64,000 bases of DNA from Paenibacillus agilis (GTDB lineage Bacteria; Bacillota; Bacilli; Paenibacillales; Paenibacillaceae). The notes under the pieces were generated by a model that was given only the letters and a program-made list of their open reading frames with translations, was not told the DNA's origin and ran no database searches. A program made the position numbers and the translations under genes. Where the stretch lies: assembly GCF_007786455.1 (NCBI RefSeq), contig NZ_VNJK01000003.1:310001-374000 (forward strand), written 5' to 3'. Shown in pieces: positions 1 through 8,020 of this stretch; the stretch's first letter is position 1; each line of letters begins with the position of its first letter.

Positions 1-66
1 ACTGTTCACGTTATTCAATTCATAGAAGAAGCAGGTGCGCACGTATGGATCATATCCGAATGTTAA
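1..66 (+). CDS. 3' end of an upstream gene (partial)
   Basis: Frame 1 is open from the window edge to a TAA at 64-66 and reads TVHVIQFIEEAGAHVWIISEC. It overlaps the start of the response regulator by 22 bases, as often happens in tight operons. Too little remains to name a family. It could also be chance, since only 21 codons are visible and the regulator lacks a strong ribosome binding site, which weakly favours translational coupling to an upstream gene. Confidence 0.3.
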   Translation, partial: TVHVIQFIEEAGAHVWIISEC

Positions 67-770
67 TAGCGGATGACGATAAGGAGATACGAGAGTTAGT
101 TCGGACTTATTTGCAGCGAGAAAACTATCAAATTGACACAGCAGCAGATGGAGAAGAGGCGCTGCGCTTGTGTGAACAACATAAATATAACTTCATTTTA
201 CTAGATCTTATGATGCCGAAGGTTGATGGGGTCGAAGTATGCAGAAGGCTGCGTCAGACGACGAATGTGCCGATTATGATGCTGACCGCGAAAGATCATG
301 AAATGGACAAGGTCATTGGGTTAAGTATCGGGGCGGATGATTACATGACGAAGCCGTTTAGCATTCATGAGCTAGTTGCTCGCATTAAGGCACAGCTGCG
401 GCGGTTTATGGTATTAGGCAGCAGCGAGAATCATGCTCAAAGCGAGCGTGTGGAGAATTTGTTGCGCTATAAAAATTTAATCATAGATATACGAAAATAT
501 AGTGTAAAGAAAAATGGAGAAGAGGTAGCGCTAACGGCGAAAGAATTCGAGCTGTTGAAGTTTTTTGCTTCTCATCCAGAGCAGGTGTTTACGAAAACTC
601 AAATCTTCCGCCAAGTGTGGGGAAGTGAATACCTTGAGGACGACAACACCGTGATGGTGCATATTCGTAGACTGAGGTTGAAAATAGAAGTTAATCCTTC
701 CGAGCCATTATGGATTCAGACGGTATGGGGAATCGGGTATAAGTTTGTAGGTGAAAAAGATGAAGCGTGA
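45..770 (+). CDS. OmpR/PhoB-family response regulator
   Basis: This 241-residue DNA-binding response regulator should activate or repress promoters when phosphorylated by the kinase encoded directly downstream. The receiver domain (residues 3-118) shows the acidic pocket D10-D12, the phospho-acceptor D54 in LLDLMMP, T81 and K103 in TKPF. The winged-helix output domain (about 140-237) ends in the usual TVWGIGYKF hairpin. The kinase gene begins inside its last codons, so the two are translationally coupled. Five phased TGTAA/GTTAA-type repeats lie upstream of the ABC transporter gene 1.1 kb downstream and are the likely binding sites. The context of a BcrAB-like transporter and UppP suggests a response to a peptide antibiotic acting on the lipid II cycle; that role is inference. 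Confidence 0.93.
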   Translation: MDHIRMLIADDDKEIRELVRTYLQRENYQIDTAADGEEALRLCEQHKYNFILLDLMMPKVDGVEVCRRLRQTTNVPIMMLTAKDHEMDKVIGLSIGADDYMTKPFSIHELVARIKAQLRRFMVLGSSENHAQSERVENLLRYKNLIIDIRKYSVKKNGEEVALTAKEFELLKFFASHPEQVFTKTQIFRQVWGSEYLEDDNTVMVHIRRLRLKIEVNPSEPLWIQTVWGIGYKFVGEKDEA

Positions 771-1803
771 CAAGAGTATGCTGCTCATCATCATTCAATT
801 GCTGCTAGTAACAGCTCTTTTCGTAGTGGAATGGATTAATCAGCCCCAAGGCATGCTGCATGGGGTTTTATTTAGTGCCCTTTTCTTCGTAACAGGAAGC
901 TTGCTGTTTGTACGGCTTCAATTCAGGACAAAGTTTCACAGTGTGGAGAAGGCATTGAAGCGGGCTGTTCAAGGAAATGTGAACACTCGTGTGCTGACGA
1001 ATGATGATCCTATTATTGATGAAGTCATATTTTCAATAAATGAGTTGATTGAGCAATTAGCCAAAGTTCAAGTTCAATCGGTACGTTCCGAAGCAGCAAG
1101 AAAGAGTCTGCTCACGAACATTTCACATGATATTCGTACACCGCTCACATCGATTATCGGGTATGTAGATGCACTGAAAGATAATATCGCAGTTTCGCCA
1201 GAGGAGCGGCAGCAATATGTTCAGATCATCTCGAATAAAGCAATTGCCTTAAAGGAGTTAATTGATGAGATTTTTCACTTAGCGAAATTGGATGCGGATG
1301 AGATTCCATTACAAGTGGAGTCGGTAGATGCTGCGGAAATGGCGAGAGAAGCGGTAATTACTTTTTTGCCTGAGTTGGATCAAAGGAATATCGAGCTGAG
1401 AGCTAAATTGCCTGAAGAGAAATGTATGGTGCTAGTCGATCGACTCAGTCTGCTGCGAATTTTGAACAACCTGTTAAAAAATGCTGTCCAGTACGGGGAG
1501 GCAGGAAAGGTGCTAGGGATTGAACTTACAGAGTCTTCCCAAAGCTACCAGTTTAATATTTGGGATAAAGGGGCAGGCGTTGCCAAACAAGATGTAATGA
1601 ACATATTCGATAGAATGTACCGCTCCGATCGCTCCCGAAGCACGTTGAATGGTGGCAGCGGTCTAGGGCTTGCGATCACCAAAGCGCTTGTCGAGAAAAA
1701 TGGCGGTGCCATTTGGGTAGAAAGTGAACCTGGTATACATACGACGTTTAGCTTCACGATACCGAAAACAGCGACAACCAGTAACTCTAACATTTCGAGC
1801 TAA
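760..1803 (+). CDS. intramembrane-sensing type histidine kinase
   Basis: This is a 347-residue membrane histidine kinase, partner of the preceding regulator. Two hydrophobic segments (about residues 5-24 and 33-52) are joined by only about ten residues (NQPQGMLHG), so there is no extracellular sensor domain, as in intramembrane-sensing kinases such as BceS and LiaS. A HAMP-like linker follows, then the HisKA motif SHDIRTPL with H123, an N-box NLLKNAVQYGE, and the G1/G2 boxes DKGAGV and GGSGLGLAI. I chose ATG 760 because AGGTG sits seven bases upstream; GTG 751 is the other in-frame start. It overlaps the regulator gene by 11 bases. Kinases of this type usually sense cell-envelope antibiotics, often through an adjacent transporter, which fits the next genes. 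Confidence 0.92.
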   Translation: MKRDKSMLLIIIQLLLVTALFVVEWINQPQGMLHGVLFSALFFVTGSLLFVRLQFRTKFHSVEKALKRAVQGNVNTRVLTNDDPIIDEVIFSINELIEQLAKVQVQSVRSEAARKSLLTNISHDIRTPLTSIIGYVDALKDNIAVSPEERQQYVQIISNKAIALKELIDEIFHLAKLDADEIPLQVESVDAAEMAREAVITFLPELDQRNIELRAKLPEEKCMVLVDRLSLLRILNNLLKNAVQYGEAGKVLGIELTESSQSYQFNIWDKGAGVAKQDVMNIFDRMYRSDRSRSTLNGGSGLGLAITKALVEKNGGAIWVESEPGIHTTFSFTIPKTATTSNSNISS

Positions 1804-1830
1804 GTCGGTTAACGATTGGAAGCTAGGCTC

Positions 1831-1899
1831 AATGTAAACGGAAATGTAAGAAATCGTTAAGAACTCGTTAAGAGGCATGTAAAATCGACCGCCTACAAT
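1831..1899 (+). promoter_or_regulatory. phased direct repeats and promoter ahead of the ABC transporter
   Basis: Two identical 9-base repeats TCGTTAAGA stand exactly 11 bases apart (1854-1862 and 1865-1873). Looser copies continue the phase at 1831-1839, 1843-1851 and 1876-1884 (AATGTAAAC, AATGTAAGA, CATGTAAAA). A good -10 box TACAAT lies at 1894-1899, but the position 17 bases upstream holds no recognisable -35. Tandem repeats with 10-11 base phasing replacing the -35 box are typical of OmpR-family activation. The natural candidate is the regulator encoded at 45-770. Confidence 0.6.
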
Positions 1900-1965
1900 A
1901 AAAGTACATTCGGTTGAATAGTAGCAGATAGATCTATCAACTTTCATTAGCAGGAGGTGCTTTAC

Positions 1966-2886
1966 ATGACAGCGGTCATTCGAACGACCAACTTAACGAA
2001 GCAATATGGAACACAAAAGGCGGTAGACAGCCTTCAGCTTAATGTGAAGCAAGGTCAAATATACGGATTTCTAGGCCGAAATGGTGCGGGAAAGACGACG
2101 ACGATACGTATGCTGCTAGGGCTCGTCAAGCCAACAGAAGGTCAGATTGAGATATTTGGCGAGAACTTATATAAGCATCAAAAGGAGATATTAAGAAGAA
2201 TCGGCTCTATGGTTGAACATTCGGGCTTCTATGAAAATTTAACAGGTAGAGAGAATTTGCTCATCAATGCGAAACTGATGGGCGTTCATAAGAAAAGTGC
2301 AATTGAGGAAGCATTAGAAATCGTAGGGTTGGAACAGGAGACGAAGAAACTGGTAGGCAAATACTCAATGGGAATGAAACAACGCTTGGGGATCGCGAGA
2401 GCTATTCTTCATCATCCTGAGCTGCTCATTCTTGATGAACCAACGAATGGTCTGGATCCAGTAGGAATCAAGGAAGTCCGCAGACTGATTAAGTCGCTTG
2501 CTGAGGAAAGAAAGTTGACAGTGCTTATATCTAGCCACATTTTAACCGAGGTAGAACAACTCGCTGATCAGATCGGAATCATTCATCAAGGGAAGCTGCT
2601 TGAAGAGGTTTCTTTTGAGGAACTGCGTACGAGAAACCGCAACTATATCGAGCTGCAAGTATCGAACGACAACAAAGCATCGATGCTGCTGGAACAGCAT
2701 TTTGCAGGAGTGGAATATGAGGCACATGGTGAGGGGTTCCTGCGTGTATATTCGCATATGGGCCAGCAGGGCAAGCTGAACAAGCTTCTCGTCGAGCATG
2801 ATATCGAAGTAACGAGAGTCGCGGTTAGCGAAGATAGGCTGGAAGATTACTTCATCAAGCTGATAGGCGGTGGGACGATTGGTTAA
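1966..2886 (+). CDS. bcrA: BcrA-like ABC transporter ATPase
   Basis: The 306-residue ATP-binding subunit belongs to the bacitracin/lantibiotic export type (BcrA, about 306 residues in the family). Walker A is GRNGAGKTT (37-45), the signature is YSMGMKQR and Walker B is LLILDEPTNGLDP, followed by the H-loop in SSHIL. A C-terminal tail of about 90 residues is usual for this family. ATG 1966 is preferred because AGGAGG at 1952-1957 is eight bases upstream; GTG 1957 would overlap the ribosome site. The stop overlaps the permease gene by 17 bases, so both subunits are made together. It should power removal of bacitracin-like peptides or another membrane-active substrate; the substrate is inferred from context. 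Confidence 0.88.
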   Translation: MTAVIRTTNLTKQYGTQKAVDSLQLNVKQGQIYGFLGRNGAGKTTTIRMLLGLVKPTEGQIEIFGENLYKHQKEILRRIGSMVEHSGFYENLTGRENLLINAKLMGVHKKSAIEEALEIVGLEQETKKLVGKYSMGMKQRLGIARAILHHPELLILDEPTNGLDPVGIKEVRRLIKSLAEERKLTVLISSHILTEVEQLADQIGIIHQGKLLEEVSFEELRTRNRNYIELQVSNDNKASMLLEQHFAGVEYEAHGEGFLRVYSHMGQQGKLNKLLVEHDIEVTRVAVSEDRLEDYFIKLIGGGTIG

Positions 2887-3613
2887 CTTGTTGTATACCG
2901 AGCTGTTGAAGTTGAAGCGGGCGAAAATGTTTATGATCAGTGTAATTGGTGCCATGGCGGCGCCCATTATGATGTTTATCGCCTTTTTGAGTATGAAGCG
3001 AGAGAAGCCGGAGACGATCCTAACGTTCGATGTGTCGTTTTACAATACGAATTTGAACGTGCTCATGCTTATCGGCACACTGTTGTATGGAGTCATTGCG
3101 GCCTATCTATTTAGTCGTGAATATACGGAAGATACATTGAAAAACTTGTTGACGATCCCGGTGTCCAAAACAAGTCTAATTGTGAGCAAATGGCTGCTCC
3201 TGCTACTATGGATTGTCGTCCTGACCCTAGTTGCTTGGATGATGACTCTTTTGCTAGGTTTTGTAGGCCAATTTGAAGGATTGAGTGTAGCGGTGATCGT
3301 CGATTCTCTTGGACAGTTTTTCGTAGGAGCGTTTCTATTATTCCTGTTGTCGACCCCAATTATATGGATAACGATGCTGTTCAAAAATTTTGTGCCGACG
3401 ATTATATTTACTGCGGTTGTTACGATGGCCAATCTTACAGTTATCGATACAGATTATCAAGGTCTATTCCCTTGGTCAGCTGTGCATATGGTGGTAGCGA
3501 ACAGTACGGAATTCGTTTATCCAGCCTCCTATTCGTATGCTATCATTTTTGCTACCTCTGTACTTGGACTAGCAGCAACGATTGTTTATTTTAGGAGATC
3601 GGATATTGATTAA
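2870..3613 (+). CDS. bcrB: BcrB-like ABC-2 type permease
   Basis: The 247-residue membrane subunit has six predicted transmembrane segments starting near residues 20, 55, 100, 140, 175 and 222. Its amino end, LLYTELLKLKRAKMF, is the classic start of ABC-2 permeases of lantibiotic-immunity and bacitracin-export transporters. It overlaps the ATPase gene by 17 bases from GTG 2870; TTG 2879 is an alternative start. It is not an FtsX/BceB-type permease, because it is short and has no large extracellular domain. It forms the exporter with the preceding ATPase, and the uppP-like gene follows 32 bases later in the same orientation. Confidence 0.85.
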   Translation: MGRLVNLLYTELLKLKRAKMFMISVIGAMAAPIMMFIAFLSMKREKPETILTFDVSFYNTNLNVLMLIGTLLYGVIAAYLFSREYTEDTLKNLLTIPVSKTSLIVSKWLLLLLWIVVLTLVAWMMTLLLGFVGQFEGLSVAVIVDSLGQFFVGAFLLFLLSTPIIWITMLFKNFVPTIIFTAVVTMANLTVIDTDYQGLFPWSAVHMVVANSTEFVYPASYSYAIIFATSVLGLAATIVYFRRSDID

Positions 3614-3645
3614 TAGTTTCAAGAATAGGTAGGGAGGTTCGTCTA

Positions 3646-4473
3646 TTGGATTGGTGGGAGTTATTTGCGGCATTTGTACTAGGTGTCGTTGAAGGGCTAA
3701 CGGAGTTTGCGCCCGTGTCCTCGACAGGGCATATGATTATTGTTGATGATTGGCTGTTCAAGACAAAAGAAATGTTCTCGCCAGAGGTGGCGAATACGTT
3801 TAAGATCGTTATCCAGTTCGGTTCAATTCTCGCAGTAGTAGTTTTAATGTGGGAACGATTTATGACGATGCTTGGTCTGAAAAAGGTGACGGGCGAACAA
3901 GCTTCTCAACCGCGTTTAAAGCTGACGCAGGTGATTGTGGGTATTTTACCGTTTGGGATATTAGGATTTATATTTGAAGATTTCATTGATACGTATTTAT
4001 TCTCTACACAGACCGTCGTGATCGGACTTGTACTTGGTGCGTTTCTCATGATTGCAGCAGACTTGCTCGCACCGCGCGTGAAAAAGGTAGAGACAGTAGA
4101 CCAAGTTACTTATAAGCAGGCTTTGACGATTGGTCTCGTGCAGTGCTTGGCGATGTGGCCGGGATTTTCTCGATCCGGATCTACGATCTCAGCAGGTGTA
4201 TTGTTGGGGTTAAGCCATCGTGCTGCTGCTGATTTTACCTTTATTATGGCTGTGCCGATTATCGGGGGAGCCAGCTTCTTGTCATTGGTAAAAAGTTGGG
4301 ACGCCATTACGGCAGATGTGATCCCATTTTTCGTGGTAGGGTTTATAAGTGCTTTTCTCGTTGCTCTTGTTTCCATTCGCTTTTTCCTGAGATTAATTAA
4401 TCGTATTAAGCTTATTCCACTGGCGATTTATCGTATCGTACTTGCAGCAGTGATTTACTTTGTCTTTTTGTGA
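3646..4473 (+). CDS. uppP: undecaprenyl-diphosphatase UppP/BacA
   Basis: This 275-residue integral membrane enzyme dephosphorylates undecaprenyl pyrophosphate, the bacitracin target, so raised dosage gives bacitracin resistance. Both family signatures are present: the EGLTEF...PVSSTGH block (about residues 15-29) and PGFSRSGST followed by GVLLGLSHRAAADFTF (about 173-200). About eight membrane segments are predicted. The start is TTG 3646, nine bases after AGGGAGG. Placement directly behind BcrA/BcrB-like genes mirrors the enterococcal bcrA-bcrB-bcrD order, where bcrD is a UppP homologue. Whether this copy is the only UppP in the genome cannot be judged here. Confidence 0.92.
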   Translation: MDWWELFAAFVLGVVEGLTEFAPVSSTGHMIIVDDWLFKTKEMFSPEVANTFKIVIQFGSILAVVVLMWERFMTMLGLKKVTGEQASQPRLKLTQVIVGILPFGILGFIFEDFIDTYLFSTQTVVIGLVLGAFLMIAADLLAPRVKKVETVDQVTYKQALTIGLVQCLAMWPGFSRSGSTISAGVLLGLSHRAAADFTFIMAVPIIGGASFLSLVKSWDAITADVIPFFVVGFISAFLVALVSIRFFLRLINRIKLIPLAIYRIVLAAVIYFVFL

Positions 4474-4735
4474 TAAAGAGATCATAGTGAATATGTTTCA
4501 TAGCGTTAACGTTTTGTGGAATGAAATGAAAACGAGTACAGAGTTAAGCGCTGTAGTTATTGAATCGGAACAGTTAAAACCAGCTGTATTCATGACAAAA
4601 AAATAGATAGAAATCGGACCTCGATTCTCCAACATAGCTTGGAGCAGTCGGGGTTTCTTTATGTTGTGCAACTAGCGGCGGATGAACGAGAGGCTGAGTC
4701 AAATTACAGCTGGGGACCGAGGTGAAGGAGTATGA
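4474..4735. other. intergenic region between uppP and the MFS gene
   Basis: A 39-codon open frame runs from GTG 4487 to TAG 4606 and could be a decayed coding remnant, but it has no good ribosome binding site or recognisable motif, so I do not call it a gene. The uppP terminator candidate follows at 4617-4665. I see no clear promoter for the MFS gene in the rest. Confidence 0.35.
4617..4665 (+). terminator. probable terminator after uppP
   Basis: An imperfect hairpin pairs ACCTCGATTCTCCAA with CTTGGAGCAGTCGGGG and is followed by TTTCTTT. It is placed to end the regulator-kinase-transporter-uppP run. Confidence 0.55.
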
Positions 4736-4864
4736 ATGTTGATTAAACTATGGATACAAGTAAAGTGGTCTCTTATGAAGGGCCAAGGGGGAGAAGAGCA
4801 ACATGCTGCAAGCGTTGAAATTTGCGAATTTTACAAAGCTGCTCGCAGGAAGATTGATTTCTAA
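4736..4864 (+). CDS. possible 42-residue leader ORF overlapping the MFS gene
   Basis: ATG 4736 is preceded five bases upstream by AAGGAG (4725-4730) and opens 42 codons that end at TAA 4862-4864, inside the MFS gene in another frame (62-base overlap). The peptide begins MLIKLWIQVKW and contains KGQGGEEQHAASVEICEF. The MFS gene has its own weaker GGGGGAG site, so the small frame may couple or attenuate its translation, as leader peptides of drug pumps can. No family is recognised and the frame may be chance. Confidence 0.3.
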   Translation: MLIKLWIQVKWSLMKGQGGEEQHAASVEICEFYKAARRKIDF

Positions 4865-6128
4865 CATAGGTGATAGCTTTTATATGTTATCTGCGATGTG
4901 GCTTGTTTATGATTTAGGAGGTTCTACGTTTTATTCGGGCTTAGCTGTGTTTCTCACTTCGATTCCTCGTATTGTACAGTTTTTGTATGGACCGCTTATC
5001 GACCGTTGGCCCTTGAAGAACATGCTGGTTGTGACTCAATTGGCTCAAGCCATTCTGCTGCTTATTCTACCTCTTGGTTATTGGCTTGATTTTATTTCTG
5101 TGACGTTAGTTCTTATTTTGATGCCAGTTATAGCTGTGTTAAATCAATTCATATTTCCTGCACAGATGTCCGCTCTGCCGAAAGTGCTGCCAAAGGAGCA
5201 TTTGACTGCGGGCAATGCGTGGTTTAGTGCTGCTAATCAAGGAAGTGAAGCTGTATTTAATGCACTAGGCGGTGTGTTAATTGCATTAATAGGGATCGCA
5301 AGCATGTTTATGATGAACTCCGTCTTGTTTTTGATAGCCTCGCTTATTTTTATGACACTACGCCCGATTCCGAGTAATTTGGAAGGGAAGAGTATGAGTA
5401 AGGACCAGGTTGAAGACGAATCTGGAGTAAAAGCTGATTCTGGGGTTCGATCAAAGCTGTCTTTCCGACAGTATGTACGAGAATTGAAGGAAGGTGTAAC
5501 CGTCCTTCGCCATCCTTATATTATTCGTTTGTTGGCGGGAACGATTGTGATTAACTGTGCGGGCGGAGCTGTATTTGCTGTACTTCCTGGCTTTGCGCAA
5601 AGTTCTGATTGGTATGGGATGATGCTTGCCTCTGTAGCAGTGTTTAGCATGGTGGGGGTGCTGCTGGCCCCTCGTTTGAGACCTGAACATCTTCCTATGG
5701 GTCCGATGTACATTGCTGCTTTTTTATGGTGCGGGCTTGCGTGGTTTACTGCTGCTCAAGTATCAAGCATGTGGCTTGCGGTTGTTCTATATGGAGTTGG
5801 CTGGGTGCCAACGGCGATTACGAATATTATCGCAATGGTATTTATGCAGAATCTTGTGCCTGCGCATTTGCTAGGTAGAGTTATGGCTGCAGTCGGAAGT
5901 ATAGGAGCAGTGGCAATGCCGATTGGTTCTTTGTTAGGGGGCATTGGAGGCGCTGTACTTAGCAGCGCGGCTGTCCTTATGATTAGTGGCTTGCTTGTTG
6001 CGTTTGTTGCCGTTGTTTGGCTGATCGATCCTGTAACACGCCGTATGTCGGCTGTGACAAAGATGGATTCTTCGATGTTTTTCCCGCAGCAAGGAAGTTT
6101 AAGTAAGGAACAGGCTAGTTTGAGCTAG
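4803..6128 (+). CDS. MFS transporter (DHA3/MFS_3 type)
   Basis: A 441-residue major facilitator protein with about twelve membrane segments, a cytoplasmic loop near residues 195-230 between the halves, and the loop 2-3 region GPLIDRWPLKN corresponding to motif A. The amino end FTKLLAGRLISNIGDSFY is typical of the DHA3 group, which includes macrolide and siderophore exporters. The substrate cannot be told from sequence. It is monocistronic: a hairpin lies 410 bases downstream and the next gene is convergent. The upstream small ORF may affect its expression. Confidence 0.85.
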   Translation: MLQALKFANFTKLLAGRLISNIGDSFYMLSAMWLVYDLGGSTFYSGLAVFLTSIPRIVQFLYGPLIDRWPLKNMLVVTQLAQAILLLILPLGYWLDFISVTLVLILMPVIAVLNQFIFPAQMSALPKVLPKEHLTAGNAWFSAANQGSEAVFNALGGVLIALIGIASMFMMNSVLFLIASLIFMTLRPIPSNLEGKSMSKDQVEDESGVKADSGVRSKLSFRQYVRELKEGVTVLRHPYIIRLLAGTIVINCAGGAVFAVLPGFAQSSDWYGMMLASVAVFSMVGVLLAPRLRPEHLPMGPMYIAAFLWCGLAWFTAAQVSSMWLAVVLYGVGWVPTAITNIIAMVFMQNLVPAHLLGRVMAAVGSIGAVAMPIGSLLGGIGGAVLSSAAVLMISGLLVAFVAVVWLIDPVTRRMSAVTKMDSSMFFPQQGSLSKEQASLS

Positions 6129-6540
6129 TGTTGTTGGTTTTCTTTAGCCTACTAATACTACATTATACAAAATCGAGTTTTACCCTGACATGAAATAAGG
6201 GGCAATTGTGCTAATGGTTGCTGTAGAGCCTATTCAGTGTATATGGATGTATCTTCAAATGTAAAGGGCGTCACAGAGCTTATTTGTCTGATGGAAGCAG
6301 TGTATTCACCCTTATTGCTAAAATAAGCTCACCTACAGCCGTCACATTTCTATGAAGGGCCATTTCACGAAAATAACATCCGTGGCGCTCGTTAGAGCAA
6401 GTATTGTAGGTTGTCTCGTGATGTAGCTCAGTTTGCGATCACATCTGAAAGCTCTTTGTATATCGTTTGTTAATTAACAGGTGAGTTAGCATTTTTGAGC
6501 AAGGGTATTAATGATGTTAATCTGTCATGTGATTAACAGT
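6129..6540. other. 412-base gap with an inverted repeat and no gene
   Basis: No credible coding frame is visible. A 10-base inverted repeat GAGCTTATTT (6276-6285) / AAATAAGCTC (6321-6330) with a 35-base loop is present. It lacks a following T-run, so it is not a convincing terminator. The rest is featureless to me. Confidence 0.4.
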
Positions 6541-6590
6541 AATAGGGACTGGGGCTTCAGATGTAGTGAAGCCTCAGTCCCTATTTTGGC
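6541..6590. terminator. bidirectional hairpin between MFS and chrA
   Basis: A nearly perfect 19-base stem (6541-6559 with 6567-6585, seven-base loop) separates two convergent genes, with one mismatched pair. It is followed on the plus strand by TTGG, a weak T-tract. Its position just past the chrA stop suggests it mainly ends that gene on the minus strand. Confidence 0.75.
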
Positions 6591-6609
6591 TCGAATGGCG
6601 TTTCTTCGT

Positions 6610-7821
6610 TTACATCCATTCGAGCAAGGTTCCGCCAAGGACGCCGACGATAACGACGGCCCAAGGCGGGGTGCGCCAATGCGTGAGCAGCACGAATAGG
6701 GCTGCTGCGAGCGCGAAGTCGGCCGGTGCTTGCACGGTCGACGTCCAGAGCGGCGTGTATAGAGCCGCGATAAGGATGCCCACGACGGCGGCGTTGACGC
6801 CGAAGAGGGCGCCTTGTGCGCGCGAGTTCACGCGCAAGGCGCTCCAGAATGGGAGCGCTCCGACGATGAGCAGGAACGCGGGTAGAAAGATCGCGATTGT
6901 TGCTACAATTGCACCGAGCCAGCCATGAGCGGCAGCTCCAATATAGGCGGCGAAGGTGAACAGTGGGCCTGGAACGGCTTGCGTAGCGCCGTAACCGGCA
7001 AAGAAATCAGCTTTGTCTAGCCACCCTGTCGGTACAAATTCACGTTCGAGTAATGGTAGTACGACATGACCGCCGCCGAATACGAGCGAGCCAGCTCGAT
7101 ACATGCTATCGAATAAGGCCATAAACCAACCGCCTATGCCTGCCTGACGCAGCAGAGGCAGAGCTGCAAGCAATACAACGAATAGCGATAAGCATATCAT
7201 CGCTGTTCGACGGCTAATCGGCACATGGATATGCTCTGGCTTGGGCATATCCTTATGCTTATACAGCCATATGCCGGCACAGCCAGCGGCCGCGATGACA
7301 AGCACTTGCGCCAAGGCTGTCTGCCATAGCAGGACAGCAGCCGCTGCAGCCACGGCAATGGTGGCGCGCCAACGGTCCGGCGCCAACTTCGTGCCCATGC
7401 TCCATATGGCATGGGCCACAATAGCCACGGCCACCAGCTTCAGGCCGTGGAGCCACCCCGCGCTGGGGATGCCAGAACCTTGCATCGCCATCGCGAACAG
7501 AGCCAACGCTGCTGCAGACGGCAGCGTGAACCCAAGCCAAGCGGCTATGCCACCAAGTAGGCCGCCGCGCAGCACACCAATGCCAATGCCGACTTGGCTG
7601 CTCGCTGGCCCCGGCAGGAACTGGCACAGCGCAACCAAATCAGCATAGCTGCGCTCATCGATCCACTTGCGTCGCCGCACATATTCTTCATGAAAATAGC
7701 CAAGATGCGCGACAGGGCCTCCAAAGGAGGTCAGGCCAAGCTTCAAAGCGATCAGAAATATTTTTAGTAGGTTTCGTTCTGGGGGAACCGCTATAGTACT
7801 AGCGTGTCCGGATTGTGACAT
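6610..7821 (-). CDS. chrA: chromate transporter ChrA (two-domain CHR family)
   Basis: A 403-residue protein made of two homologous CHR halves. The first carries SFGGPVAHLGYF and QFLPGPASSQ (about residues 34-90); the second carries FGGGHVVLPLLE and GATQAVPGP (about 248-290). Known members export chromate by proton-coupled transport, but the natural anion is often unknown. The gene is visibly richer in G+C than its neighbours, especially 6600-7000 and 7260-7700, and carries long spurious frames on the opposite strand. It stands alone, with no chrR-type regulator beside it. Acquisition by transfer is possible, but high third-position GC in one gene is not proof. Confidence 0.9.
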   Translation of the reverse strand: MSQSGHASTIAVPPERNLLKIFLIALKLGLTSFGGPVAHLGYFHEEYVRRRKWIDERSYADLVALCQFLPGPASSQVGIGIGVLRGGLLGGIAAWLGFTLPSAAALALFAMAMQGSGIPSAGWLHGLKLVAVAIVAHAIWSMGTKLAPDRWRATIAVAAAAAVLLWQTALAQVLVIAAAGCAGIWLYKHKDMPKPEHIHVPISRRTAMICLSLFVVLLAALPLLRQAGIGGWFMALFDSMYRAGSLVFGGGHVVLPLLEREFVPTGWLDKADFFAGYGATQAVPGPLFTFAAYIGAAAHGWLGAIVATIAIFLPAFLLIVGALPFWSALRVNSRAQGALFGVNAAVVGILIAALYTPLWTSTVQAPADFALAAALFVLLTHWRTPPWAVVIVGVLGGTLLEWM

Positions 7822-8020
7822 ACTGTTCTCCTTTTGTCATAATGAGTCTGTTGTAGTGATGGTTGCTTTCTCATTTTAGCCAAATAGGCATCTGCAATAA
7901 AGGGTTTATGGACCTAAGAACTATAGAATCTAGCATTAACCAATAATTTCATGGATATTTATAACTATATAACTATAATTGAGTAGATGAATTAATAAAC
8001 ATACATAACATGGGGGAACT

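Noticed and set aside
1545-1947. Minus-strand frames across the end of the kinase gene
   Set aside because: They overlap a clear kinase gene and the regulatory repeats and have no ribosome sites.
2870-3613. BceAB-type transporter
   Set aside because: The permease is short and lacks the ten-helix FtsX architecture with a large extracellular domain, so it fits BcrB and not BceB.
6566-7648. Long frames on the plus strand opposite chrA (6566-6928, 7241-7648)
   Set aside because: They are antisense shadows created by the G+C-rich chrA gene; they lack ribosome sites and natural protein composition.
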